A stretch of 38,160 nt of DNA, taken from the NCBI GenBank assembly GCA_017432425.1, contig JAFRJE010000012.1, forward strand, positions 1 through 38,160, in the 5' to 3' direction. The translations under genes and the position numbers were made by a program. A model generated the notes under the pieces. The model did not search any database and had not been told where the DNA came from. It saw only the letters and a program-made list of their open reading frames with translations. The stretch comes from Candidatus Saccharimonadota bacterium (lineage in GTDB: Bacteria; Patescibacteriota; Saccharimonadia; Saccharimonadales; Saccharimonadaceae). Positions 23,050 to 30,921 of the stretch are shown one piece after another (the first letter of the stretch is position 1; each line of letters starts with the position of its first letter).

Positions 23050-23306
23050 GGGTGGTCGTGATCGGGAAAGAGTTTTCCGAATATAATCGAGAAGTCGAGG
23101 ATTTTATGAGAGATTTTGAGGCGAGGACGGGAGTTGAGGTTGAACGAATTAACCCAGAAACGAAGGAGGGAGAGACGTTTTGTCGAGCGAGGGACGTAGT
23201 TCAATATCCGACGGTAATTGTTGAGACGGAAGAGGGGAAGATTTTGGGGGAATATCGAGGGACGCCGTTGCCGGGGATTGACGAAGTATTTTCATATTTA
23301 AAGTAG
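23046..23306 (+). CDS. Thioredoxin-fold small protein without CxxC
   Basis: 86 aa. Strand-helix-strand order (MRVVVIGKEF, then a helix, VEVERINPE), a YPTVIV segment with the cis-Pro of thioredoxin folds, and a final strand and helix. The CxxC redox motif is missing; the only cysteine is at residue 46 in TFCRARD. It may therefore be a binding protein or a one-cysteine enzyme. The start overlaps the nrdR stop (ATGA). I recall similar proteins in Saccharibacteria, but cannot check this. Confidence 0.75.
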   Translation: MRVVVIGKEFSEYNREVEDFMRDFEARTGVEVERINPETKEGETFCRARDVVQYPTVIVETEEGKILGEYRGTPLPGIDEVFSYLK

Positions 23307-23325
23307 ATTATGTTATAATAGGGGA

Positions 23326-26300
23326 ATGAAATATAAAGCTGGGAGTAGGCGACGAGCCAAAGAATACGAAAAAGCCATTTTGGAATGGTGGAAAAAAGAT
23401 AAGACTTTTGAGAAGTCGATTAACCAGCGAGAAATAGACAATTCTTATGTTTTTTATGATGGCCCGCCGTTTATTACGGGGAAGCCACATCACGGGACGC
23501 TACTGTCTTCGATTATTAAAGATGCGGTTCCGCGTTATTGGACGATGAAAGGGAAGCGGGTCGAAAGGAGATGGGGGTGGGACTGTCATGGACTGCCGGC
23601 GGAGAATTTTGTTGAGAAACAACTCGGAATTACGGATAGGAGACAGATTGGCGGAGACCCGAAAAAAGTTCCGGGGGCAATTTCGCTCGAGACTTATATT
23701 ACGAAAGCGAAAGAATCGATGGTTGCGAATAGCGAGACTTGGCGAGGGACGATTGAGAGAATTGGGAGGTGGGTTGATTTTGATAATTCGTATCGAACGA
23801 TGAACAAGGATTTTATGGAAAGTGTGTGGTGGGCATTTAAGACGCTGTATGAGAAAGGGAAGATTTATGAGGGACGAAAAGTTTTGATGTATGATACGAA
23901 GTTTGCGACGCCGGTTAGTAAAGCAGAAGTGACGATGGATAATGATGCGTATAAAGTCGTTACCGATCCAAGTGTGTTCGTTAAGTTCAAAGTTACTGAG
24001 CCCTCGTCCAATGTTCAAACGGGGACCGATGTCCTGCGCGCCCGTCTTCACGGGGCTCCGGCATCTTCATCCTCGCTAGCAAGCTCCGGACATCCCCTTA
24101 TTGGACATTTGGACTCGGCTAGCGAGCAATTTATGTATTTCTTGGCATGGACGACGACGCCGTGGACGTTGATGGCGAATAGGATGTTGGCGGTTAAAGC
24201 CGAGGGAGAGTATGGGGTTTATGAAGTTTTAAACAAGGAGGGGAAGAAAGAAAATCTGGTTGTTTTGAAGAAACTAGCAGAGAAAGTTTTTCAAGGGGAA
24301 GCGAAGTTGATTCAGACGGTTAAGGGGAAAGAACTAGTCGGGCTGGAATATGAGAGTTTGGACGGGACGAAAGGGAAAGTTTATGCGGCGGAGTTTGTTG
24401 GGGAGGAAGAGGGGACGGGAATAGTACATTGTGCGCCGGCGTATGGGGAGGACGATTATAACTTGTATTTGGAGCATGAAGACGAAATCGAATTTGTTGA
24501 TACGCTAGACGAGAATGGCTATTATATTCCAGAGTACGCAGAAAAATTACACGCGCTAGGAGTTCGAGATACGGACGAAAAGGGGATTGAGGCGTTTGCG
24601 GCGAATAAGTTTATTGCGAAAGTGCTCGAAGAACGGGGGATTGTTTATCGAATTGAGTATATTAAACACGAATATCCGTTTAATCCGCGTTCGAAGCAGC
24701 GGATTATGTATCGGGCGTTTCCAAGTTGGTTTTTTGACGTTCAGGGGCAGAAGCTGATTTTATTAGAGAAGAACGAGAAAATAAATTGGTTTCCGGAGCA
24801 TTTTAAGGAGGGGAGGTTTAGGAAGAATATTGAGGCGGCGCCGGATTGGAATTTGAGCCGAGATAGATTTTGGGCGACGGCGATGCCGGTTTGGAAAGGG
24901 GATAAGGGGACGGTAAAAGTTGTCGGGAGCTATGATGAGTTATATGAGCTGTCGGGGGTTAGGTTGGAAGACTATCATCGACCCTGGGTTGATAAGGTAG
25001 AATTTGATATTGACGGGGAGCATTTTAAGCGAGTTGAGAAAGTTCTCGACTGTTGGTTCGAGTCGGGGAGTATGCCGTTTGCGCAATTACATTATCCGTT
25101 TGAGAATAAAGAGAAATTCGAGAAGAATTATCCGGCGGACTTTATTGTTGAATATGTTGGACAGATTCGAGCGTGGTTTTATTATGTTCACGTTGTTAAT
25201 ACGGCATTGTTCGGGGAAAATGCGTATAAGAACGTAATTGTAACGGGGACGTTGGCGGGAAACGACGGGAGGAAGATGTCGAAGAGTCTTGGAAATTATA
25301 CGGATCCAAATGAGTTAATGGATAAGTTTTCGGCGGACAGTTTAAGGTTTTTGTTGCTTTCGAGCCCGGTAACGGCGGGAGAGGATTTTGCGCTTTTGGA
25401 TAAAGATGTTTCGGATGTTGCGAGGAAGTTATCGATGGTTTGGAATGTGTATGATTTCTTTACTACGTATGCTGAAGTAGACAAATTCGATTCTAATGAC
25501 TCAGTTTTAGGATTTTCAAAAAGTCCCTCTGAGGAGCTTTTGCAAAATCCTTTAGATAGGTGGATTGTTTCGCGAGTGTTTGAATTGAGGAATGAGATTG
25601 GGGCGGGAATGGAGGAGTATAATCTTCCGAAAGCGGTTTCGGGGATTTTGCCGTTTATTGATGATTTGTCGAATTGGTTTGTTAGGAGGAGTAGGCGACG
25701 TTTTTGGAAGTCGGGAGAGACGGAAGATAAACTGGAGGCTTATTCGACGCTGTATTTTGTTTTAGTTTATCTCTCGAAGTTAATGGCGCCGTTTACGCCG
25801 TTTCTCGCGGAAGAATTATATCAAAAAATGACGGGGAGCGAGAGCTCGGTTCATTTAGAGGATTTTCCGGAAGCGGGCGAGATTGACGAGAATGTAATTT
25901 CTGAGATGAAGCGGACGCGCGAGATTATTACGGAGGGGTTGGCGCTTCGAATGAGGAAGAGCGAGACGGAAGACCAAATTAGGGTTCGCCAGCCGCTTGC
26001 GCAATTTATTTATACAGGTGAACAACTTAGTGAATTTTATGAAAATATTATTCGAGAAGAGCTAAACGTTAAGAAGGTTAGGAACGGAAAAGAGACGAAG
26101 CTAGACAAGAAGCTGACAAAGGAACTTAAAGAGGAGGGAAGAGTTCGTGAGCTGATTCGGTTAGTGCAGGCGGCGAGGAAGAAAGCGGAGCTAGAGGTTT
26201 CTGATCGGATTAGGTTGTCGCTTTCGATCAAAGTTCCGGAAAAGTATCTTGAGACGGTTAAAGCGGAAGTTCTTGCGACGGAGATTTCTCAGAATCAAAA

Positions 26301-26370
26301 TTATCAATATGACGAGATTGCTAAACTCGTTGATGAGAATATTACGATTAGTTTAGAAAAGGCTAATTAG
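23326..26370 (+). CDS. ileS: Isoleucyl-tRNA synthetase with two palindromic in-frame insertions
   Basis: 1014 aa, class I. The HIGH-type motif is PHHGTLL (54-60), KMSKS is at 650-654, the tRNA editing domain has WTTTPWTL, and an anticodon-binding domain ends the protein. It charges tRNA-Ile with isoleucine and edits valine. Two extra segments stand out: residues about 225-267, between KFKV and FLAWTTTPW, with C-rich, Ser/Ala-rich coding unlike its surroundings, and residues about 728-742 near the start of the anticodon domain. Each is an inverted repeat in DNA. TATAAT (23314-23319) ends 6 bases before the ATG, so the mRNA is predicted leaderless and there is no T-box leader. Confidence 0.96.
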   Translation: MKYKAGSRRRAKEYEKAILEWWKKDKTFEKSINQREIDNSYVFYDGPPFITGKPHHGTLLSSIIKDAVPRYWTMKGKRVERRWGWDCHGLPAENFVEKQLGITDRRQIGGDPKKVPGAISLETYITKAKESMVANSETWRGTIERIGRWVDFDNSYRTMNKDFMESVWWAFKTLYEKGKIYEGRKVLMYDTKFATPVSKAEVTMDNDAYKVVTDPSVFVKFKVTEPSSNVQTGTDVLRARLHGAPASSSSLASSGHPLIGHLDSASEQFMYFLAWTTTPWTLMANRMLAVKAEGEYGVYEVLNKEGKKENLVVLKKLAEKVFQGEAKLIQTVKGKELVGLEYESLDGTKGKVYAAEFVGEEEGTGIVHCAPAYGEDDYNLYLEHEDEIEFVDTLDENGYYIPEYAEKLHALGVRDTDEKGIEAFAANKFIAKVLEERGIVYRIEYIKHEYPFNPRSKQRIMYRAFPSWFFDVQGQKLILLEKNEKINWFPEHFKEGRFRKNIEAAPDWNLSRDRFWATAMPVWKGDKGTVKVVGSYDELYELSGVRLEDYHRPWVDKVEFDIDGEHFKRVEKVLDCWFESGSMPFAQLHYPFENKEKFEKNYPADFIVEYVGQIRAWFYYVHVVNTALFGENAYKNVIVTGTLAGNDGRKMSKSLGNYTDPNELMDKFSADSLRFLLLSSPVTAGEDFALLDKDVSDVARKLSMVWNVYDFFTTYAEVDKFDSNDSVLGFSKSPSEELLQNPLDRWIVSRVFELRNEIGAGMEEYNLPKAVSGILPFIDDLSNWFVRRSRRRFWKSGETEDKLEAYSTLYFVLVYLSKLMAPFTPFLAEELYQKMTGSESSVHLEDFPEAGEIDENVISEMKRTREIITEGLALRMRKSETEDQIRVRQPLAQFIYTGEQLSEFYENIIREELNVKKVRNGKETKLDKKLTKELKEEGRVRELIRLVQAARKKAELEVSDRIRLSLSIKVPEKYLETVKAEVLATEISQNQNYQYDEIAKLVDENITISLEKAN
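24006..24126. repeat. Palindromic insertion element inside ileS (editing-domain region)
   Basis: Nested inverted repeats: GTCCAAT (24006-24012) with ATTGGAC (24100-24106), GGGG (24021-24024) with CCCC (24094-24097), ATGTCC (24029-24034) with GGACAT (24088-24093), and CTCGCTAGC (24072-24080) with GCTAGCGAG (24118-24126). The C-rich composition is unlike the flanking gene. It stays in frame and adds about 43 residues. Confidence 0.8.
25507..25553. repeat. Second short palindrome inside ileS
   Basis: AGGATTTT (25509-25516) pairs with AAAATCCT (25544-25551), and an inner AAAAG/CTTTT extends the stem. The coding segment (Ser/Asn/Pro-rich) interrupts the link between the catalytic and anticodon domains. 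Confidence 0.6.
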
Positions 26371-26445
26371 GAATATCTATTTTTCGCCAAGTCCTCGAAA
26401 ACAGGTATGTTTTTGACAATTGTGAAAAATAAAGCATAAATAGTA

Positions 26446-26474
26446 TTGACTTTTTTGAGTAAGTGTGCTAATAT
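26446..26474 (+). promoter_or_regulatory. Strong promoter and hairpin leader of the 86-aa protein gene
   Basis: TTGACT (26446-26451), 17 bases, TAATAT (26469-26474). A second TTGACA (26413-26418) lies upstream with a poor -10. The mRNA would begin with a GTTAGAT/ATCTAAC hairpin (26483-26508), then an A-rich, unstructured stretch up to an AAGGA site. A 5' hairpin like this is typical of stable transcripts. Confidence 0.78.
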
Positions 26475-26566
26475 AAAAGACAGTTAGATAATAAAACAAA
26501 AATCTAACAAGACAAATAAAAAAATAATAATAAACTAAAGTCAAAAACAAAAAGGAAACCAAAACT

Positions 26567-26827
26567 ATGAACGAAAATAAAATTAATATCCCTAAGGACG
26601 TTTATAGTAAAGACGAGATTTTAGCCGGAAGCGAATTGGATTATGAGCCGCTCGGCGGAAGTGACAAAGAAGAAGCAAATTATAGTCACGACGAATCCCC
26701 GACAGCTAAAGAGTTCACAGAGGCGAACGAAAGAAAACTCGAAAATTTTGAATATTCGAGAACGCGACTAGCTGGAATTGGACGTAAGGTTAATAAATTG
26801 GTTTTGACTTTTGGAAAGGCAGCGTAG
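26567..26827 (+). CDS. Small acidic protein of unknown function, probably abundant
   Basis: 86 aa, acidic and polar in the first 60 residues (many Glu, Asp, Asn, Ser), with a short basic-hydrophobic end (RTRLAGIGRKVNKLVLTFGKAA) that could be an amphipathic helix. There is no signal peptide and no known motif. It stands alone between a strong promoter with a leader of about 86 bases and a perfect terminator. Such expression signals fit an abundant structural or regulatory protein. Family unrecognised. Confidence 0.75.
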   Translation: MNENKINIPKDVYSKDEILAGSELDYEPLGGSDKEEANYSHDESPTAKEFTEANERKLENFEYSRTRLAGIGRKVNKLVLTFGKAA

Positions 26828-26846
26828 AGTATAAGATAGAGAAATA

Positions 26847-26875
26847 AAAAACCGAACTTTAAGTTCGGTTTTTTT
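26847..26875 (+). terminator. Intrinsic terminator after the 86-aa gene
   Basis: AACCGAACTT/AAGTTCGGTT stem with a tight loop and a T7 tail. Confidence 0.96.
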
Positions 26876-26893
26876 GATTGAGCTTATTTTTTC

Positions 26894-26922
26894 TTGTTAA
26901 TTTATTATGTTTATGGTAAGAT
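26894..26922 (+). promoter_or_regulatory. Promoter of the envelope cluster
   Basis: TTGTTA (26894-26899), 17 bases, TAAGAT (26917-26922) with TG extension. The leader carries TTGGAG 9 bases before the ATG at 26946. Confidence 0.72.
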
Positions 26923-26945
26923 AGGGGTAGTATTGGAGATTTTCG

Positions 26946-27275
26946 ATGAAAAATAAAAATAGCGGGGAAGAATTAGCAAGGAGGTTTGCGAAGAAGCTGA
27001 TTGAGGATAAGCGGGCGATTTTTAAGGAGGGAGAAAAAGAGGCGGAAATCGAGCGGATTGTTGAGGAAGTTGCGCTACTGGTTAACGATAGAATGATTGA
27101 GGAGTTGCCGGACGATAGATTAGCGGAGCTTTATCTTTCGCTAGACGAGGAAGAGAAAATTTCCCAAGACAAGTTAAACGCGATTATTCTGGGGGCGAAA
27201 TTGGACTATGAAAAAATTACGAAAGAAGTTTTAGAAAAATATCGAGAAGAATACCTTAGAGGGGAGGAAAGTTAG
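26946..27275 (+). CDS. Small helical protein, weakly DUF5663-like
   Basis: 109 aa, charged and helical. The middle (EELPDDRLAELYLSLDEEEK) has the same flavour as the DUF5663-like protein at 12.5 kb, but the match is too weak to name a family. No membrane segment. It leads an apparent operon with the membrane protein two bases downstream and the LPETG protein. A role in envelope assembly is suggested only by the neighbours. Confidence 0.7.
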   Translation: MKNKNSGEELARRFAKKLIEDKRAIFKEGEKEAEIERIVEEVALLVNDRMIEELPDDRLAELYLSLDEEEKISQDKLNAIILGAKLDYEKITKEVLEKYREEYLRGEES

Positions 27276-27277
27276 AA

Positions 27278-29005
27278 ATGGAAAATGGCGAGGATTTTGA
27301 ATTTCAGGAGAGATTAGGCGAGAGAGAAAGGCGACGAGCGGAAAATCGTTCGATTGGGAGAAAGGTTGAGGCGTTGCCGGGGATTTTGCCGAATGAGGCG
27401 GGGACGCATGACATAAATACAGGGCGACCGATTACGGTTTATGCGGGGAGATATGTGTTTGATCCGACTAAAGAGAAGCAGGAGCGAGAACAAAAAGCGA
27501 GGAAAGAGGAGTGGGAGAGGTTGGAGAAAGGCGAGGAGGAGGATTTTGGAGAAGAAGAGCTGGATGAAAAGCTAGATGAGGAGTTGGATGATGATTTTGA
27601 GGAAGACGGGCTTGAGGACGAGGAGCTGGATTTAAGTGAGTTCGAGGGGAGTTGGTTTGGATTGCCGGTTAGAACGGGAGCGGAAGAGGATGTCGTCGGC
27701 TATCCGGCTGACTATGGGGAGAAAAAGGATGAGGAAAGACCGGAGATAAAGATAGAAAGAATAGAGCCGCAGCCGGAAGCGGACGTTGCGCCAGAATCAG
27801 TGCCGGCGGAGGGGGTGGAAGTTGGGGGTGAGCCGACGTCTGAGACGGAGACGGGAACGGAGAGAGAGCCGGCTGCGGAGGTAGTTGTAACGGATTTGAC
27901 GGCGGGATCTGAGCCGGGGGCGAATGATGTTGAGGGGGGAGAGGTGGACGAAGACGAATATGACGATGAGGATTATGACGAAGAAGAGGAGCGAAGTAGA
28001 AAGAAAAGGAAGAAGAGCAAACGTCAGCGTAGGCTAGAGGAGCGTAGGGCGCGAAGAGAGGAAATTATAGACCAGATTGAGCGGGAGGGGTTGATTCGGA
28101 CGATTAAGGAAAAATTGAGGCGAGATAAGGGGACGAAAGGAAAGGCGACAAAGACGGGGCTGATTGCGATTGGAACGGGAGCAGTAGTGGTTGCGGTAGC
28201 GACGGTTTTGGCGCTTTCGCCGATAACTGGGAGCGGAGTTTTAGGAGGAAGCCCGGAGACTAGACCGGTAGCGAGCGAGAGCGGGGAAATATTCGCGGCG
28301 CCGGAATATTCGGTTGAGAACGACACGACGTTTGCGGACGCATCGTTAAAACGCAGTAATAATATTCACAATATCGCGCCGGGGGTTTCGGGAGAGACGC
28401 CGAAAGAGGCGGCTTATAATTTGGCGGGGGCGATTGAAAATTCTTGGGACTTGGCGGTTATTTATGGAGTCAATTTAAACGTTGCGGGATTTGAGGGGGT
28501 TGAGCTTGGAAAGATGGAGGAGTTTTCGACGGGAATTGAGGCGACAGGTCAACATGATTTAAGGAAGAGAGTTGCGGATACGGTGCGGACGATGGCGGAT
28601 AGTGGTAAATTGCAGTTGGTTCAGGCGCCGAAAGGAGTGTTTTATTCGCAACAATATAGATTCCCGGACGGGGGAGAGAGACAGATGGAGCCGACGAGGC
28701 GTAGGCTTTCGGAGGGCGAGGGAGTTTATTTGACAGGATTTTGGGACTGTATGGACGAGACCGCTCAACAAGCTGTTCGGAATAAATATATTAGACATTT
28801 TGGAGACGAAAAGGCGGATACGGTTTCGGTTTTGGCGGCGAGTGTTGGGGCTAATAATGTTATGGAGAATACGGGCGACGGAGGGAATGGCGACGGATTG
28901 AACTGGGCGGGGACTTTAGGAAGGGGAAACGGGGGAGGATGCTGTCAGTTTGGAATGCTCCAGCGAGCGGCAGGGACGAATTTAATAGAGGCGAGCAAGG
29001 CATGA
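27278..29005 (+). CDS. Single-pass membrane protein with acidic cytoplasmic part
   Basis: 575 aa. Residues 1-230 are charged and low in complexity (long Glu/Asp runs, then Pro/Glu/Val-rich repeats). A Lys/Arg-rich patch (about 240-290) precedes one transmembrane segment (about 292-316, LIAIGTGAVVVAVATVLAL). About 255 residues follow, presumably outside, with Trp, Asp and three Cys (WDCMDE, GGCCQF). Positive charge before the helix puts the N-terminus inside. The Glu-rich start could bind partners in the cytoplasm. No enzyme motif is recognised. GGAGG lies before the ATG, and the next gene overlaps by ATGA. It resembles architecture of envelope or secretion proteins, but the family is unknown. 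Confidence 0.78.
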   Translation: MENGEDFEFQERLGERERRRAENRSIGRKVEALPGILPNEAGTHDINTGRPITVYAGRYVFDPTKEKQEREQKARKEEWERLEKGEEEDFGEEELDEKLDEELDDDFEEDGLEDEELDLSEFEGSWFGLPVRTGAEEDVVGYPADYGEKKDEERPEIKIERIEPQPEADVAPESVPAEGVEVGGEPTSETETGTEREPAAEVVVTDLTAGSEPGANDVEGGEVDEDEYDDEDYDEEEERSRKKRKKSKRQRRLEERRARREEIIDQIEREGLIRTIKEKLRRDKGTKGKATKTGLIAIGTGAVVVAVATVLALSPITGSGVLGGSPETRPVASESGEIFAAPEYSVENDTTFADASLKRSNNIHNIAPGVSGETPKEAAYNLAGAIENSWDLAVIYGVNLNVAGFEGVELGKMEEFSTGIEATGQHDLRKRVADTVRTMADSGKLQLVQAPKGVFYSQQYRFPDGGERQMEPTRRRLSEGEGVYLTGFWDCMDETAQQAVRNKYIRHFGDEKADTVSVLAASVGANNVMENTGDGGNGDGLNWAGTLGRGNGGGCCQFGMLQRAAGTNLIEASKA

Positions 29006-29751
29006 AAAGTCGGCTAGGACGAATTTTGATTACGGTCTGGGCTGTTATTGGGGGAGTTGTTGGTTTAGAGGGAGTGAGAGCGGTAGCCTTAGAGAATACG
29101 ACAAGCGCGGCGAAGTTTTATATTGAGAAACAGGCGTCGAAAGACGGCGGGGAGAGCTGGGCGGAGGCGGTTGAAGTTGAGCCGGGGGACGAGATTATGT
29201 TTAGGCTGAAATTTGAGAATATAGGGACGAGCGTCGCGAAAAACGTTTCGGCGTTTGATACGTTAGAGTTGGCGACGGGAATGGAATATATCGAGGGGAG
29301 TACGAAAGTTAAGGGAATTGACGACGAGAGAGCGGAAGCGATTAGGGACGGGATTTTTTCGGGCGGGGTTTCGCTTGGGGAATTTCTGCCGGGGGAAGTC
29401 GCGGAGGTTTATTATAAAGTCAGAATCATAGCGGATGAAGAAAAATTTTCTTGCGGAGAGACGACGCTTTATAACGGGGCGGCGGTTTCGTTTGGAACGG
29501 GGACGGCGAGTTCGGAGGAGGAGAGCGAAGCGAGCGGAGGAATGGCGACGCAATATGATAAGGTAAGGATTGTCGTAAAGAGGGAATGCGTGCCGGAGGA
29601 GTTGCCGGAAACGGGTCCGGCGGAAATAATCTTGGCGGGAGTTGTGGTGCTTGGGGTTATAACGGGGGGATTATATTATTATAGTTCGAGGAGACTGGTT
29701 AGGAAGTTGGAGATGTCGGCTAAGGGGATTGATAAAAAAGACAAGATGTGA
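29002..29751 (+). CDS. LPETG-anchored surface protein with DUF11-like domain
   Basis: 249 aa. A signal peptide (MKSRLGRILITVWAVIGGVVG) is followed by a beta-rich domain (about 35-190) of the DUF11/SdrD-B-like type: PGDEIMFRLKFENIGTSVAKNVS, then LEFLPGEV-like closing strands. LPETG then precedes a hydrophobic stretch (AEIILAGVVVLGVITGGLYYY) and a basic tail, the three-part sorting signal used by sortases. The tail after the helix is longer than usual (about 20 residues). The start overlaps the upstream stop (ATGA); an upstream ATG at 28939 would give a start without a signal peptide. Sortase itself is not in the window. Confidence 0.85.
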   Translation: MKSRLGRILITVWAVIGGVVGLEGVRAVALENTTSAAKFYIEKQASKDGGESWAEAVEVEPGDEIMFRLKFENIGTSVAKNVSAFDTLELATGMEYIEGSTKVKGIDDERAEAIRDGIFSGGVSLGEFLPGEVAEVYYKVRIIADEEKFSCGETTLYNGAAVSFGTGTASSEEESEASGGMATQYDKVRIVVKRECVPEELPETGPAEIILAGVVVLGVITGGLYYYSSRRLVRKLEMSAKGIDKKDKM

Positions 29752-29757
29752 TAGAAT
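29729..29757 (+). promoter_or_regulatory. Promoter of rplU, inside the end of the LPETG gene
   Basis: TTGATA (29729-29734), 17 bases, TAGAAT (29752-29757) with TGA extension. Leader about 24 bases with TAAGGA. Confidence 0.7.
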
Positions 29758-29787
29758 ATAGCAAGTAATTAAATTTAAGGAAAAATA

Positions 29788-30096
29788 ATGAAAAAAGCAG
29801 TTGTACTCATCGGCGGGAAACAATATATCGCCGAAGAGGGTGAGACCCTTAGGGTGGACCTCCTCCCTGAAGGAACGAAAGAGCTCGAAACTGATGCTTT
29901 GCTTGTTATGGACGGAGACAAAACCGAAGTCGGAACGCCGACGGTTAAGGGAGTCAAGGTCAAGGCGAAGGTAGTCGAGGAGCTTGTTAAAGGCGAAAAA
30001 GTTCGAGTTATTCGCTACCATTCAAAGAAACGTGTTCATAAAGAAAATGGACATCGCCAGAAGTATTCGCTAATTAAGATTACTTCGATTAAATAG
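29788..30096 (+). CDS. rplU: 50S ribosomal protein bL21
   Basis: 102 aa. VVLIGGKQYIAEEGETLRVDLL and VIRYHSKKRVHKENGHRQKYSLIKI are typical for L21, which binds 23S rRNA and L20. bL27 (rpmA), its usual neighbour, does not follow; a terminator does. The gene has its own promoter and a leader. Confidence 0.96.
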   Translation: MKKAVVLIGGKQYIAEEGETLRVDLLPEGTKELETDALLVMDGDKTEVGTPTVKGVKVKAKVVEELVKGEKVRVIRYHSKKRVHKENGHRQKYSLIKITSIK

Positions 30097-30104
30097 AAAA
30101 GAAG

Positions 30105-30136
30105 AAAATACCGTTTGATAAAAACGGTATTTTTTG
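30105..30136 (+). terminator. Intrinsic terminator after rplU
   Basis: AAATACCGTTT/AAACGGTATTT stem, five-base loop, T-run; the TATAAT of parA starts at 30141, four bases past the tail. Confidence 0.95.
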
Positions 30137-30150
30137 TTATTATAATGAAT

Positions 30151-30921
30151 ATGGCTACGGTTATTTCGGTAACGAATCAAAAGGGAGGAGTCGGGAAGAC
30201 GACGACGGCGGTTAATCTTGCGTATTATCTTGCGAAAGACCGATTTAGGACGCTAGTAGTTGATTTTGACCCGCAGGGAAACGCGAGTTCGGGACTTGGG
30301 GTTGATAAAAATGACTTGAGGGCGACGATGGTTGATGTGATGAGCGGAGGGGTGTCGATGGACGCGGTAATTTTAACGACGAAAACGAAAAATTTGGACG
30401 TTGCGCCGACGGTTCCGGAGTTAGCGAACGCGGAAGTTGAGCTAGTTAAGGCGAAAAATCGATTTAGGATTTTAAAGGACGCGATTAAGCGAGTCGAGGG
30501 GGATTATGATTATGTGATTATCGATTCGCCGCCGAGTTTGTCGCTTTTGACGGTTAACGGAATGATTGCGTCGGATTATCTTTTGTTGCCGGTTCAGACG
30601 GAATTTTATGCGCTTGAGGGGGTTGCGCAACTTTTAGAGTCAATGAAACTGGTTCGAAAGGCGATGAATCCGAATTTACAGTTGCTTGGGGTTCTCGCGA
30701 CGATGTATGATAGGCGGACGTCGCTGTCGGCGGAAGTTTTGACGGAGATAAAGAAATATTTTAAGGAAAAGACGTTTGAGGTAACGATTCCGCGGAACGT
30801 ACGGGTTGCGGAAGCGCCGTCGCACGGAGTTCCGGTCGGAGAATATGATAAATTTTCGCGAGGAGCGCGAGCGTATAAAGAATTAGCGAAAGAAGTTGAA
30901 AGGAGAACAGGGAAGAAATGA
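30151..30921 (+). CDS. parA: Chromosome-partitioning ATPase ParA (Soj)
   Basis: 256 aa from the chosen ATG. The deviant Walker A KGGVGKTT is at residues 11-18, with DFDPQGN (Walker A') and IIDSPPS (Walker B). It moves ParB-bound origins using ATP-dependent DNA binding. An upstream in-frame ATG at 30115 lies within the terminator and is excluded; TATAAT (30141-30146) ends only 4 bases before the ATG at 30151, so the mRNA has no leader. parB overlaps by ATGA. Confidence 0.95.
   Translation: MATVISVTNQKGGVGKTTTAVNLAYYLAKDRFRTLVVDFDPQGNASSGLGVDKNDLRATMVDVMSGGVSMDAVILTTKTKNLDVAPTVPELANAEVELVKAKNRFRILKDAIKRVEGDYDYVIIDSPPSLSLLTVNGMIASDYLLLPVQTEFYALEGVAQLLESMKLVRKAMNPNLQLLGVLATMYDRRTSLSAEVLTEIKKYFKEKTFEVTIPRNVRVAEAPSHGVPVGEYDKFSRGARAYKELAKEVERRTGKK

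Noticed and set aside
28939-29001. Upstream start of the LPETG protein at 28939
   Set aside because: It would overlap the membrane protein gene by 67 bases and hide the signal peptide; the ATG at 29002 gives an ATGA overlap and a proper signal peptide.
30115-30150. Extended parA start at 30115
   Set aside because: The extra codons lie in the rplU terminator and the -10 box; ParA families begin at the MATVISV-type start.
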